64,000 nucleotides of DNA from assembly GCF_015101885.1 (NCBI RefSeq), contig NZ_CP062941.1, positions 3,348,001-3,412,000 of the forward strand. The letters run 5' to 3'. This stretch comes from Massilia litorea (lineage in GTDB: Bacteria; Pseudomonadota; Gammaproteobacteria; Burkholderiales; Burkholderiaceae_D). Below are positions 1-7,896 of the stretch, piece after piece (within the stretch, counting starts at the first letter, position 1; each line of letters opens with the position of its first letter). The position numbers and the translations under genes are program-made. Below the pieces are notes generated by a model. It did not search any database. It saw nothing but the letters and a program-made list of their open reading frames with translations, and had not been told where the DNA came from.

Positions 1-1483
1 CCTGCTTGAGCCGGGTGCGGTCCGCGTGCACATACAGGATGTTGTCGAGTTCCGGGAAGCGCATTGCAATGCCCCGTTTCGTCGCCTGCGGTTCGATCAT
101 CCCCTTGCAGTCCTGCAGGACATCGTTAATCGACATCGATTCCTGCGACATGGTCACCTTGCCCGCCTCGATCATGGACAGGTCCAGTATCTCGTTAATC
201 AGGCGCAGCAAATACCAGCCGCCCTTGAGGATCTGGTCGATCGAGCGTTGCTGGCGCGGCTCCGGTGGCGGCACTTCCGAACCCATCAGCTGGGCAAAAC
301 CGAGCACCGCATTGAGCGGGGTCCGCAGCTCGTGGCTCATGCTCGACAGGAATTCGGACTTGGCACGGTTGGCCTTCTCGGCCGCTTCCCGGGCGGCGAC
401 CAGCTCGCCGTTGGTCACCTGCAGCGCATGTTCGAAGTGCTTGCGCTCGGTGACGTCGCGCGCCGCGGCGAAGACCCCTTGCAGCTTGCGGTCGCGGTCA
501 TGGAAGGTCGTCGCGTTAAACGACACCACCGTTTCCTTGCCGTTACGTGCCAGTGCCGTCAGTTCATAATTCGTGACCTTGCCTTCGTGCAGGACGCGGG
601 TGATCGCCTCTTCGGCACGTTGCGGCTCGGTGAAGCAGCCCTTGAACGGCGCGCCGATCAGTTCGTCGCGCGTGCGGCCGGTCAGCATCTCCGTTTGCTG
701 GTTGACGTCGCTGATAATGCCGCGCGGGTCGGTCGTAATCAGCGGGTCGATGTTCGATTCGATCAGCGAGCGCGTATAGAAATGCTGGTCGCGCAGGCGC
801 TGGTCGAGCAGCGACTGTTCCGCCTCGACCTGCTTGCGGGCCGTATTGTCGGTCCCGATCAGCAGGAACCCGATCACCTCGCTGTTCGGGCCACGCAGGG
901 CGGTGACCGACACCAGTGCCGGGAAGCGTGTTCCATCGGCACGGATATACGTCAATTCGTAAATGTCCTCGATACCCCGTACCGCCTTGTAGACAAGCGC
1001 GTCGAAGCCGGAACTGATGGCGGTGCCGAACTCGGTACTCAGGGATGCCGCGCGGACGATGAGCTCGTGCGCGTCCGAGATGCTGGCGGGCGTCAGCTTG
1101 TTCACCACGTCGCTGGGCGCATAGCCGAGCATGCGTTGGGCGCCGACATTGAAGATCTGGATGACACCGTCGGCATCGGTGGCAATGCTTGAAAAGTTGA
1201 CGCTGTTAAAAATCGCGTCCTGCAGCGCCCCGGTTTTCAACAAGGGTGCCGACAGCAGCTTCGCCTGCATGGCGCTGCGTTGGCGCGACTGGCTCCTGGC
1301 CAGCAGCAGCAAACCGCCCAGGAAACACAGCAGCAGGCCCAGGCTTGCCGTGACGCGCACCGTCATTGCCGGGCCGTCGGCATGCTGGAGTGCGAATGCG
1401 CTCACCAGGACCAGCACGGCCAGGCTGGCGGCGAAGCCGGCCGCCGCCAGGTTTCTGACGGAAAAATATCCGATATGTTGCAT
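1..1483 (-). CDS. PAS-domain sensor histidine kinase (3' end outside window)
   Basis: Translating the minus strand from the ATG whose A is at 1483 gives an open frame that runs off the left edge after about 494 codons. Two hydrophobic segments lie at about residues 10-30 and 42-64 with almost no periplasmic loop. Two PAS domains follow (about 85-210 and 215-350), the first containing FSSIATDADGVIQIFNVGAQ. A HisKA domain follows with the H-box [20 protein letters not shown], where the His is the expected phosphorylation site, and the start of the ATPase domain. PAS sensing by a membrane-anchored kinase is inferred from the family. Receiver domains may follow beyond the edge. The Crp/Fnr gene lies 65 bp upstream in the same direction, so the two may share a transcript. 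No partner response regulator is visible. Confidence 0.9.
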   Translation of the reverse strand, partial: MQHIGYFSVRNLAAAGFAASLAVLVLVSAFALQHADGPAMTVRVTASLGLLLCFLGGLLLLARSQSRQRSAMQAKLLSAPLLKTGALQDAIFNSVNFSSIATDADGVIQIFNVGAQRMLGYAPSDVVNKLTPASISDAHELIVRAASLSTEFGTAISSGFDALVYKAVRGIEDIYELTYIRADGTRFPALVSVTALRGPNSEVIGFLLIGTDNTARKQVEAEQSLLDQRLRDQHFYTRSLIESNIDPLITTDPRGIISDVNQQTEMLTGRTRDELIGAPFKGCFTEPQRAEEAITRVLHEGKVTNYELTALARNGKETVVSFNATTFHDRDRKLQGVFAAARDVTERKHFEHALQVTNGELVAAREAAEKANRAKSEFLSSMSHELRTPLNAVLGFAQLMGSEVPPPEPRQQRSIDQILKGGWYLLRLINEILDLSMIEAGKVTMSQESMSINDVLQDCKGMIEPQATKRGIAMRFPELDNILYVHADRTRLKQ

Positions 1484-1548
1484 GATGGACTCCAATGCCC
1501 GGCCAGGGGCGGCAAGCCTGGCGGACGGTAACGGGAAAAAGGGGGTGT

Positions 1549-2298
1549 TCAGGCGGCCAGGCCCGGCCGGGCCACCGGCTGGCGTTGGCGCACGTCCGAC
1601 AGCAGCCGTCCGAATTCCTTCTTGACCACGCCATAGCATTCGCATACATGCTGCTCGAGGCCGGCGCGGTCGAGTACCGTGATGTGGCCGCGCCGATAAC
1701 TGATGTAGCGGTATCCCTGCAGCCTGCCGGCGGCCTCGGTCACGCCTTCGCGCCGCACGCCCAGCATGTTCGAGATCAGCTCCTGCGTCATCGTCAGTTC
1801 GTTGGACGAAAGACGGTCGAGCGTGAGCAGCAGCCAGCGGCACAGTTGCTGCTCCACGGTGTGGTGGCGGTTGCATACCGCGGTTTGCGACATATGGGTG
1901 AGCAAGGCCTGGGTGTAGCGCAACAGCAGGCGCATCACCGGGCCTGCCCGGTTGAATTCTTCCATCAGGACGCGTACCGGCAGGCGATAACCGAAGCCGC
2001 CGGTCTGGACCACGGCGCGGCTCGGCGTGGTACTGCCGCCCATGAACAGCGCAACGCCCAGCACGCCCTCGTTACCGACGCCCGCGATTTCCGACGAGCC
2101 GCCGTTTTCCAGCAGGTAGTGGATCGAAATGATGGCCGTCGTCGGGAAATAAACGTAATCGAGCGTGCCGCCGGACTGGCAGAGCACTTCGCCGAGCAGG
2201 AGGGGAATGCATTCGAGATGAGGGGAGAGACGGTCGAACTCGGCGTCGAGCAGGGCAGCGAGGAGGTGATTCTGGTTCGGGTCTTGTATGGGGGGCAC
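1549..2298 (-). CDS. Crp/Fnr-family transcriptional regulator
   Basis: A 249-residue protein with an N-terminal cyclic-nucleotide-binding-type beta-roll (about 15-130) and a C-terminal winged helix. The recognition region includes ELTMTQELISNMLGVRREGV, typical of a large proteobacterial Crp/Fnr subgroup. No Fnr-type cysteine cluster is seen, so it is not an obvious Fe-S oxygen sensor; its ligand is unknown. I chose the GTG at 2298 because the product then begins PPIQDPNQNHLLAAL, the usual start of this subgroup. A longer frame opens at a GTG at 2349 but adds residues without family character. The gene is upstream of, and co-directional with, the PAS kinase and may be its partner in a sensory operon. 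Confidence 0.88.
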   Translation of the reverse strand: MPPIQDPNQNHLLAALLDAEFDRLSPHLECIPLLLGEVLCQSGGTLDYVYFPTTAIISIHYLLENGGSSEIAGVGNEGVLGVALFMGGSTTPSRAVVQTGGFGYRLPVRVLMEEFNRAGPVMRLLLRYTQALLTHMSQTAVCNRHHTVEQQLCRWLLLTLDRLSSNELTMTQELISNMLGVRREGVTEAAGRLQGYRYISYRRGHITVLDRAGLEQHVCECYGVVKKEFGRLLSDVRQRQPVARPGLAA

Positions 2299-2349
2299 GC
2301 GGCGCTGGCTTCTTTGTCTACTGAGGTATGGATGAGCGCAGGGTAGCAC

Positions 2350-2903
2350 GAAGGGGTTATAAAACCTACAACTATTTCGGCAAACATTTTCCCCGACCTA
2401 AGCGCGGTACCGAACGGAGCCGGCGTTGGCGAAACGCGATAGTGCAGCACGAAGTCAGCGCCGCGAACGAATGCGCCTTCCAACATTTCCTGGTTTGCAT
2501 GAGCCTCATGCTTCAAGGCAGGAAATGGTCAACGAAAGTCAAGTCATGAGTCCGGCAAATTTTCATACAAAAATAACGAGTCTGTGTTCCGCCCCCTGGT
2601 TGCACCCGTTTTCATCGCCGACCCTGGTGATGGCAATGTCCAGCATCGTGGCATTGGCCTGGGCCTTCCAGCAGTACGGCTGGTCGTCCTGCATCCCGTG
2701 CATCGCTTTTATCGCAAAAAAGATCGGCACATTCCGTTCGACGCATCGTTTCACGCTATGTGCGGTAGCCGGCAGAGCCGCCTTGCCGAAGAGCGGATAA
2801 CGATGCCTGCGCACCGTGCCTGGTGCAAACCGCTCAAGAAGAAACGAACTCCCGACCGGTTCCCCGTCTCACCTGAATTCCCCCTCACTAAGAAGAAATC
2901 ATC
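2350..2903. other. Long non-coding stretch between Crp/Fnr gene and glycine-zipper gene
   Basis: About 550 bp without a convincing gene. Short open frames exist on both strands (for example 2563-2814 minus and 2426-2800 plus) but lack ribosome-binding sites, recognisable domains and consistent codon use. The left end must carry the promoter of the minus-strand Crp/Fnr gene (an AT-rich TTTTATAAC lies just upstream on that strand). The right end has the AAGAAG ribosome-binding site of the next gene. No Fnr-type TTGAT-N4-ATCAA palindrome was found. Confidence 0.5.
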
Positions 2904-3521
2904 ATGACCATGTCCCCTACCACCGCTTCGAAAAACCGCACCCATCCCATGCTGATCATTGCCGGCGCCGCCATTGTGCTGGTGAGCCTGACCGGCACCG
3001 CGGCCATCCTCGGATGGCTGCCGTCGACCGGAGCGAGCAACAATGCAAACGTGGCCACGCTGGCGTCGCCGGCCGTCCCTGCACAACAGGCAGCGACGCA
3101 TGCAACGCATCCGCGCGCGGCAAGCGCCCCGGCCGTCCATCGCCAGCCCCGTGCCGAGCCGGCGCACAGTGCGCCTGCACTGGCCTGCGGCAATTGCGGG
3201 GTCGTGGAGTCGATCCGGGAAGTCAGCACCCGCGGCGACGGAAGCGGCCTGGGTGCGGCGGGTGGGGCCGTCGTCGGCGGCCTGTTGGGCAACCAGGTCG
3301 GCGGCGGTCACGGCAAGGAAGCGATGACGGTGGTCGGCGCGATCGGCGGCGCCTTTGCCGGCAACCAGATCGAAAAACAGGCAAGGGCGACGCGCAGCTA
3401 TGAAACGACGATCCGCATGAGCAACGGGTCGAGCCGGACCATCGCACACGCGGCAGCGCCGGAATGGCACGACGGGGACCGGGTCAAGATCGTCGACGGC
3501 ACGGTGCGGATGAACGGATAA
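2904..3521 (+). CDS. Glycine-zipper 2TM-domain envelope protein
   Basis: A 205-residue protein. An N-terminal hydrophobic segment (about residues 17-38, LIIAGAAIVLVSLTGTAAIL) is an uncleaved anchor or signal. A low-complexity Ala/His/Pro linker follows. A glycine-zipper domain (about 115-155) has alternating small residues such as GLGAAGGAVVGGLLGNQVGG and VVGAIGGAFAGNQIEK. The C-terminal 50 residues (SYETTIRMSNG to RVKIVDGTVRMNG) resemble the beta-rich tail of Rick_17kDa/SlyB-like proteins. A lone CGNC motif sits just before the zipper. It is probably an inner-membrane or periplasm-facing envelope protein; the precise role is unknown. The ATG at 2904 follows AAGAAG; an in-frame ATG at 2910 is also possible. 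Confidence 0.82.
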   Translation: MTMSPTTASKNRTHPMLIIAGAAIVLVSLTGTAAILGWLPSTGASNNANVATLASPAVPAQQAATHATHPRAASAPAVHRQPRAEPAHSAPALACGNCGVVESIREVSTRGDGSGLGAAGGAVVGGLLGNQVGGGHGKEAMTVVGAIGGAFAGNQIEKQARATRSYETTIRMSNGSSRTIAHAAAPEWHDGDRVKIVDGTVRMNG

Positions 3522-3554
3522 GCCGCACCAGCGGCGCCGAGTTCGGCGACCCGC

Positions 3555-6221
3555 TTACCTGGCGCGCTGCGCGAGCCAGGCATCGATCTCCGGTAGCCGT
3601 TCGCGGCGCACCTTGATGCGGTCCTTGATCGCGGCGATCGCGGTCTCGGCATCGCGCCGCGCTTCCGGTGCGATGTGGGCCTCGGCATAGGCGCGCACCT
3701 TCTCGATCATCGCCGGCGTCGCGGCGCTGCCGGCCAGGCCGGGCAGGTAGCGGCTGCGCGAGGTGGCGTCGACGCGCTCGTTGACGGCCTTGATGTTGGC
3801 CAGCGCGAAATCGAAGGCCAGTTCCGGATGGCTGTGCGACACCATCGCGATCATCGCCGCACCGTTCGTCGCGCCCGGCTCGTCGCCCAGGGCCAGCGCC
3901 AGCGCCCGTTCGGCGAGCGCCGGGTCCTCGCTCGAGGCCAGCAGCGCATACATCGCGTCCTTGATCATCGGCGATTTCTCTGCCTGGGCGGCGCGGCGCA
4001 GCGCTTCCCAGGCGGCAGGATCGGCGTGGGCGGCGACGACTGCCATGATGGTCTTGCGCAGGGCGCCCGGCACGGCGGTCGGGTCGGTTTCCATGGCGGC
4101 GTAGCGGCGGCGTGCTTCATCGATCGTGGCCTGGTCGCCCAGTTGGCTCAGGGTCGAGATCAGCTGCGCACGCAGGTTGGCGTGCGAGGTCGGTTCGTCC
4201 GCGCGCGCGTTCCAGCCGATCCGCGCCATCACCGGCGCCAGGCGTTGGACGGCATAGGCGTCGAGGCGCGCGCGGCCGGCCCTGTCCTCGCCATACATCG
4301 CGTGCAGGCTGCCGAAACCGCGGGCAACCAGCGCCCAGACCTGCGGATCGGCGCCCGCCGCGGTGGCATCGGCCAGGTCGAGGAAGTTCGAGGCCGGCTG
4401 CAGTCCGGCCATGCCGAGCGACCAGGTATCGCTCAGCATGCCGAGCTGGTCGATCGGCGCCAGCGCGGCGAAGCCCTTCGTGAGTTGCGCGAAGCCGTCC
4501 TGGCTGTACAGGGTGCGGTAGTAGCCGCTCTGGCCGGCGTTCACGACGACCGGGCCGCAGCCGGGCAGGGTGAGGCTGCCCTTGCCGCCGGCGACCAGCG
4601 TGCGCGCTTCGGCCGGGTTTGGCCCCGTCGTGGCGGTCGCCTGCGCAATGACGGGCACGCGCCAGTTCAGTGGTTTGCGCGCCGGCTGGTCGCGCGAGAA
4701 TTCGCCCTGGCTCAGCGCCACCGTCATGCTGCCGCCCTTGCACACGGGCTCGCCGACGCGGATCAGCGGCACCCCCGGCTGCAGCGTGAAGTCGTGCGCG
4801 ATCGCCGTCACCGGTTTCGCCGCGGCGCGCTCGACCTGGCGCCACAGGTCGTTCGAGGCCGTGTTGCCGTAGGCGTGTTCGCGCATGTACGAACGCACGC
4901 CGCGGCGCCAGGCGTCTTCGCCGACATAGGCTTCCAGCATGCGGATCACGGCTTCGCCCTTTTGATAGGTGATCTCGTCGAAGGCCTGGCTGGCCTGCTC
5001 GACGGTTTTCACGTGCTGCACCACCGGATGGGTGGTGGCGAGCGCGTCGCGGCGCATGGCCGCGTCGCGGTTGTTCACCGCTTCGAGCGCCGTGTTCCAC
5101 TCGGGATGCAGGCGCGCCGTCATGCGCGACTCCATCCAGGAAGCGAAGCCTTCGTTGAGCCAGAGGTCGTCCCACCAGCGCATGGTGACCAGGTCGCCGA
5201 ACCACTGGTGCGCCATTTCGTGGGCGGCGGTGGCGAAGACTTCCTGCTTGTCGTGCTGGGTCGAAATCGCCGGATCCAGCAGCAGCGCGTATTCGAAGGT
5301 GAAGATCGCGCCCCAGTTTTCCATCGCGCCGAAGAACTGGCTGCGGCCCGGGCCGGCGACGTTGTCGAGTTTCGGCAGCGGATAGCGCACGCCGAAATAA
5401 TCGTTGTACTCGCGCAGGACGGCCTGCGACGACTCCAGTGCGAAGCGCGCCTGCGGCAGGCTGCCGCGGCGCGTGACGACGCCCAGTTCCGTGCCGTCCA
5501 CCGTTGCTGTTGCGCGCTCGAAGTCGCCCAGCGCGAAGAACAGCAGGTAAGTGGACATCTTCGGCGTATCGGCGAAGCGCAGCTCGACCCGGCCGTCGGG
5601 CAGCGTGGTGCTGGATTTCACCGGCATGTTACTGACGGCCATTTCGCCCGCCGGCACGGTAGCACGCAGGGCGAAGCTCGCCTTGTAGGCCGGCTCGTCC
5701 CAGGACGGGATCATGCGCCGCGCATCGGAGTTTTCGAACTGGGTGAACAAGGCGCGCCGCTTGCCCTCGCCCGTGCTGTAGTCGAGCGAGAACAGGCCGA
5801 CGGCCTGGCTGCCGATCGCGCCCGTGTAGTCGAGACTGAGCTTGTAGCGTCCGCGCGGGAGCGGCCTGGCGAAGCGGAAGGTGGCGGTCTGCGCCTTGTC
5901 GTCGATGGCGATTTTCGCGTCCAGTGCGGCGCCGGTGCGCGGCGCCAGGGAGGCGCGCGTGAACGCCAGGTCGGCCGCGTTCAGGGTGATGCTGCTGGTC
6001 GGGACCGTGATCTCGAGATCGATCGCGGCCTGGGCGCCGAAGCGGGCGTTCTGCGCGTCCGGCACCAGCGCGATGTCGTAGTGCAGCGGACGCACGCCGC
6101 GCGGCAGCTGGGTCGTCGCTTCGATGCTGGTTGTCGGTGCGGCCGGGGCGGCGCCGGCGGGCAGGGCGGCCAGGCCGGAGAAGGCAAGGACGAGGGCGGC
6201 GGAGAGCAGGCTGCGGTGCAT
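3555..6221 (-). CDS. Secreted M1-family metallo-aminopeptidase
   Basis: An 888-residue zinc aminopeptidase that removes N-terminal residues from peptides. A signal peptide covers about residues 1-25 (HRSLLSAALVLAFSGLAALP, then AGA), placing it in the periplasm or outside. The exopeptidase GAMEN motif is at 298-302. The zinc site is HEMAH at 334-338 with the third ligand Glu357 in WLNEGFASW, the exact HExxH-x18-E spacing. The C-terminal half is the helical ERAP1-like domain. The start at 6221 is set by the signal peptide and the upstream GAAAGAA; a longer frame begins at 6281. Its architecture resembles eukaryotic-type M1 enzymes more than cytosolic E. coli PepN. It converges on the glycine-zipper gene with only 33 bp between them. 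Confidence 0.93.
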   Translation of the reverse strand: MHRSLLSAALVLAFSGLAALPAGAAPAAPTTSIEATTQLPRGVRPLHYDIALVPDAQNARFGAQAAIDLEITVPTSSITLNAADLAFTRASLAPRTGAALDAKIAIDDKAQTATFRFARPLPRGRYKLSLDYTGAIGSQAVGLFSLDYSTGEGKRRALFTQFENSDARRMIPSWDEPAYKASFALRATVPAGEMAVSNMPVKSSTTLPDGRVELRFADTPKMSTYLLFFALGDFERATATVDGTELGVVTRRGSLPQARFALESSQAVLREYNDYFGVRYPLPKLDNVAGPGRSQFFGAMENWGAIFTFEYALLLDPAISTQHDKQEVFATAAHEMAHQWFGDLVTMRWWDDLWLNEGFASWMESRMTARLHPEWNTALEAVNNRDAAMRRDALATTHPVVQHVKTVEQASQAFDEITYQKGEAVIRMLEAYVGEDAWRRGVRSYMREHAYGNTASNDLWRQVERAAAKPVTAIAHDFTLQPGVPLIRVGEPVCKGGSMTVALSQGEFSRDQPARKPLNWRVPVIAQATATTGPNPAEARTLVAGGKGSLTLPGCGPVVVNAGQSGYYRTLYSQDGFAQLTKGFAALAPIDQLGMLSDTWSLGMAGLQPASNFLDLADATAAGADPQVWALVARGFGSLHAMYGEDRAGRARLDAYAVQRLAPVMARIGWNARADEPTSHANLRAQLISTLSQLGDQATIDEARRRYAAMETDPTAVPGALRKTIMAVVAAHADPAAWEALRRAAQAEKSPMIKDAMYALLASSEDPALAERALALALGDEPGATNGAAMIAMVSHSHPELAFDFALANIKAVNERVDATSRSRYLPGLAGSAATPAMIEKVRAYAEAHIAPEARRDAETAIAAIKDRIKVRRERLPEIDAWLAQRAR

Positions 6222-6378
6222 GGGTTCTTTCGTCGAAGGCAGGCAATCCGCCAATCTAGCGCCGGGCCGGGGGAGTGTCAATCTGTTAAGAGCTGAATCG
6301 CCGCGGCGCGTCGCCGGGCAGCCTGTTTGCGGCTATGATTCCCATGGAAGATCATTACAACAAAACCGAAGGAGACCT

Positions 6379-7005
6379 ATGAAACTGTATATCAGCAGCC
6401 ATGCGCCCAACCCGCGCCGGGTCAGCATGTTCATCCTCGAAAAAGGCATCACCGGGATAGCGACCGAGGTGGTCGACATCCTGGCCGGCGAACAAAGGAG
6501 CGAGCGCTTCCTGGCCAAGAACCCACTCGGGCGGGTGCCGGCGCTGGAATTCGACGACGGCCGCGTGCTGAGCGAGACGCGTGCGATCTGCACCTGGCTC
6601 GAGGGCCGTTATCCCGAGCCGAACCTGATGGGCGTCGACTTCGAGGAGCGCGCCTTCATCGAGATGGCGGACCGCCGCATGGAACTGCACCTGCTGCTGG
6701 AGACGGCGCACAGCGCGCGCCACACGCACCCGGCGCTGGCGCCGCTGGAGCAGCCGCAGTTCAAGGAGTATGGCGCGGCGCAGGCCGACAGGATGCGCAT
6801 CACCGCGCGCTGGCTCGACCAGGTGCTGGCGCGCCAGCCGTATGTGGCCGGCGAGCGTTTTACCATTGCCGACATCACCGCCTTCTGCGCGCTCGAATTC
6901 GGGCGCGGCCTGCTGCGTTTCAGGCCGGGCGAGGAGGGGATGGCGAACCTGCAGGCCTGGCGCGACCGGATTGCGGAGCGGCCGAGCGCGATCGGGTCGA
7001 AATAG
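6379..7005 (+). CDS. Glutathione S-transferase family protein
   Basis: A 208-residue protein with the two-domain GST layout. The N-terminal thioredoxin-like domain (about 1-78) starts KLYISSHAPNPRRVSMFILE and contains the cis-Pro motif GRVPALEFDDGRVLSETRAI, which binds glutathione. The all-helical C-terminal domain includes ERFTIADITAFCALEF, the usual N-capping box region. The ATG at 6379 follows a clear GGAGA ribosome-binding site. It is probably a cytosolic detoxification enzyme; the substrate cannot be told. It is transcribed alone, divergent from the aminopeptidase. Confidence 0.92.
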   Translation: MKLYISSHAPNPRRVSMFILEKGITGIATEVVDILAGEQRSERFLAKNPLGRVPALEFDDGRVLSETRAICTWLEGRYPEPNLMGVDFEERAFIEMADRRMELHLLLETAHSARHTHPALAPLEQPQFKEYGAAQADRMRITARWLDQVLARQPYVAGERFTIADITAFCALEFGRGLLRFRPGEEGMANLQAWRDRIAERPSAIGSK

Positions 7006-7008
7006 GGA

Positions 7009-7035
7009 TAAAAAAGGGCGGCAAGCGCCGCCCTT
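7009..7035 (-). terminator. Rho-independent terminator for the kinase-cheR operon
   Basis: Stem AAGGGCGGC (7014-7022) pairs with GCCGCCCTT (7027-7035) around a 4-nt loop. Read on the minus strand it is followed by a run of T. It lies 10 bp after the stop of the CheR-like gene and may also stop readthrough from the GST gene. Confidence 0.8.
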
Positions 7036-7044
7036 CACAAGAAC

Positions 7045-7896
7045 TCACTCCACCCGCCGATACCACGGCAAGTCCGGCAGCAGCGGCTTGTAGGCCCCCG
7101 CATGCGCATCTCCCGGCGCCAGCTCGCGGTCGATGCCGAGCACCCCGAAACGCGACAGGCTCTCGTAGAACAGGCGCAGCACGCGCTGGCGCAGCATCGG
7201 GCCGAAGTCGGCCAGCGCGCGGCAGCAGAGGATGGCCTGGAACTCGTTGAACGAGGCGTCCGTCACCAGGTTGTGGCCGGCCCAGGTGATGCGCGAACGC
7301 AGGCGCGGCAGCAGGAGCGCGCGGCCGTCCTGCACCTCGAAATAGTCCGCCAGCGTTCCGGTGCCGCCCGCAAGGAGGTAGTTCTCCTGCAGCCCGGGCA
7401 GGCTGTCGGCATCGATGCCCGCTTCGCGTACTTCGGCCAGCAACTCGTCGTTGGCCATGGTGGCGAAGATCTCGCTGCGGTGGAGCAGGCCTTCTTCCTG
7501 TAGCAGGATCGCCAGCGTCCAGGCTTCGCCGATGCCGGCGCATTCGGCCAGCCACAGCTTCGGCAAGGCGGCCGAACGCAGGTTCGCGCCCAGCACCTGG
7601 CGTGCGTGCAGTGCCCCGGCCGGATCGTCGAACAGTCCGGCCGGACGCACCGCCAGCGCGCGCAGCACGCCGGATGCGGCGCCCGGCTCGTGCAGCACCC
7701 GTTCCTGCAGCGCGGAGACCGTTTTCAGCTCGCGTACGCCCATCACGCCCAGCAGCTTGCGCCGCACCAGCTGGCGGTCGTAGTCGCGGAAATCGTAGCC
7801 GTGCCTTTGGGTCAAAGCCTCCAGCAACAGTTCGATTTCCAGTTCCTCGACAGCCAGCGAAGCGGCGAAGGCGGCAAAGGCGGTCAATGCAGCCAC
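7045..7896 (-). CDS. CheR-like protein with degenerate methyltransferase motifs
   Basis: About 283 residues with the CheR fold order: a small helical N-domain (ELLLEALTQRHGYDFRDYDR), then a Rossmann-like domain. The family's SAM motif (GCSTGEEPYS) reads ECAGIGEAWT here, the ATDID motif reads ATMAN, the TYFFRD motif reads GLFDDP, and the CRNVLIYF motif reads CCRALADF. It may therefore not methylate chemoreceptors and could instead be a binding or scaffold domain. It overlaps the end of the poly-HAMP kinase gene, so co-translation is likely. The start is uncertain: GTG at 7896 or TTG at 7887, the latter overlapping the kinase stop. No CheB partner is adjacent. Confidence 0.8.
   Translation of the reverse strand: MAALTAFAAFAASLAVEELEIELLLEALTQRHGYDFRDYDRQLVRRKLLGVMGVRELKTVSALQERVLHEPGAASGVLRALAVRPAGLFDDPAGALHARQVLGANLRSAALPKLWLAECAGIGEAWTLAILLQEEGLLHRSEIFATMANDELLAEVREAGIDADSLPGLQENYLLAGGTGTLADYFEVQDGRALLLPRLRSRITWAGHNLVTDASFNEFQAILCCRALADFGPMLRQRVLRLFYESLSRFGVLGIDRELAPGDAHAGAYKPLLPDLPWYRRVE

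Noticed and set aside
2426..2814. Short open frames on both strands in the gap upstream of the glycine-zipper gene
   Set aside because: No ribosome-binding site, no domain and codon use unlike the neighbours.
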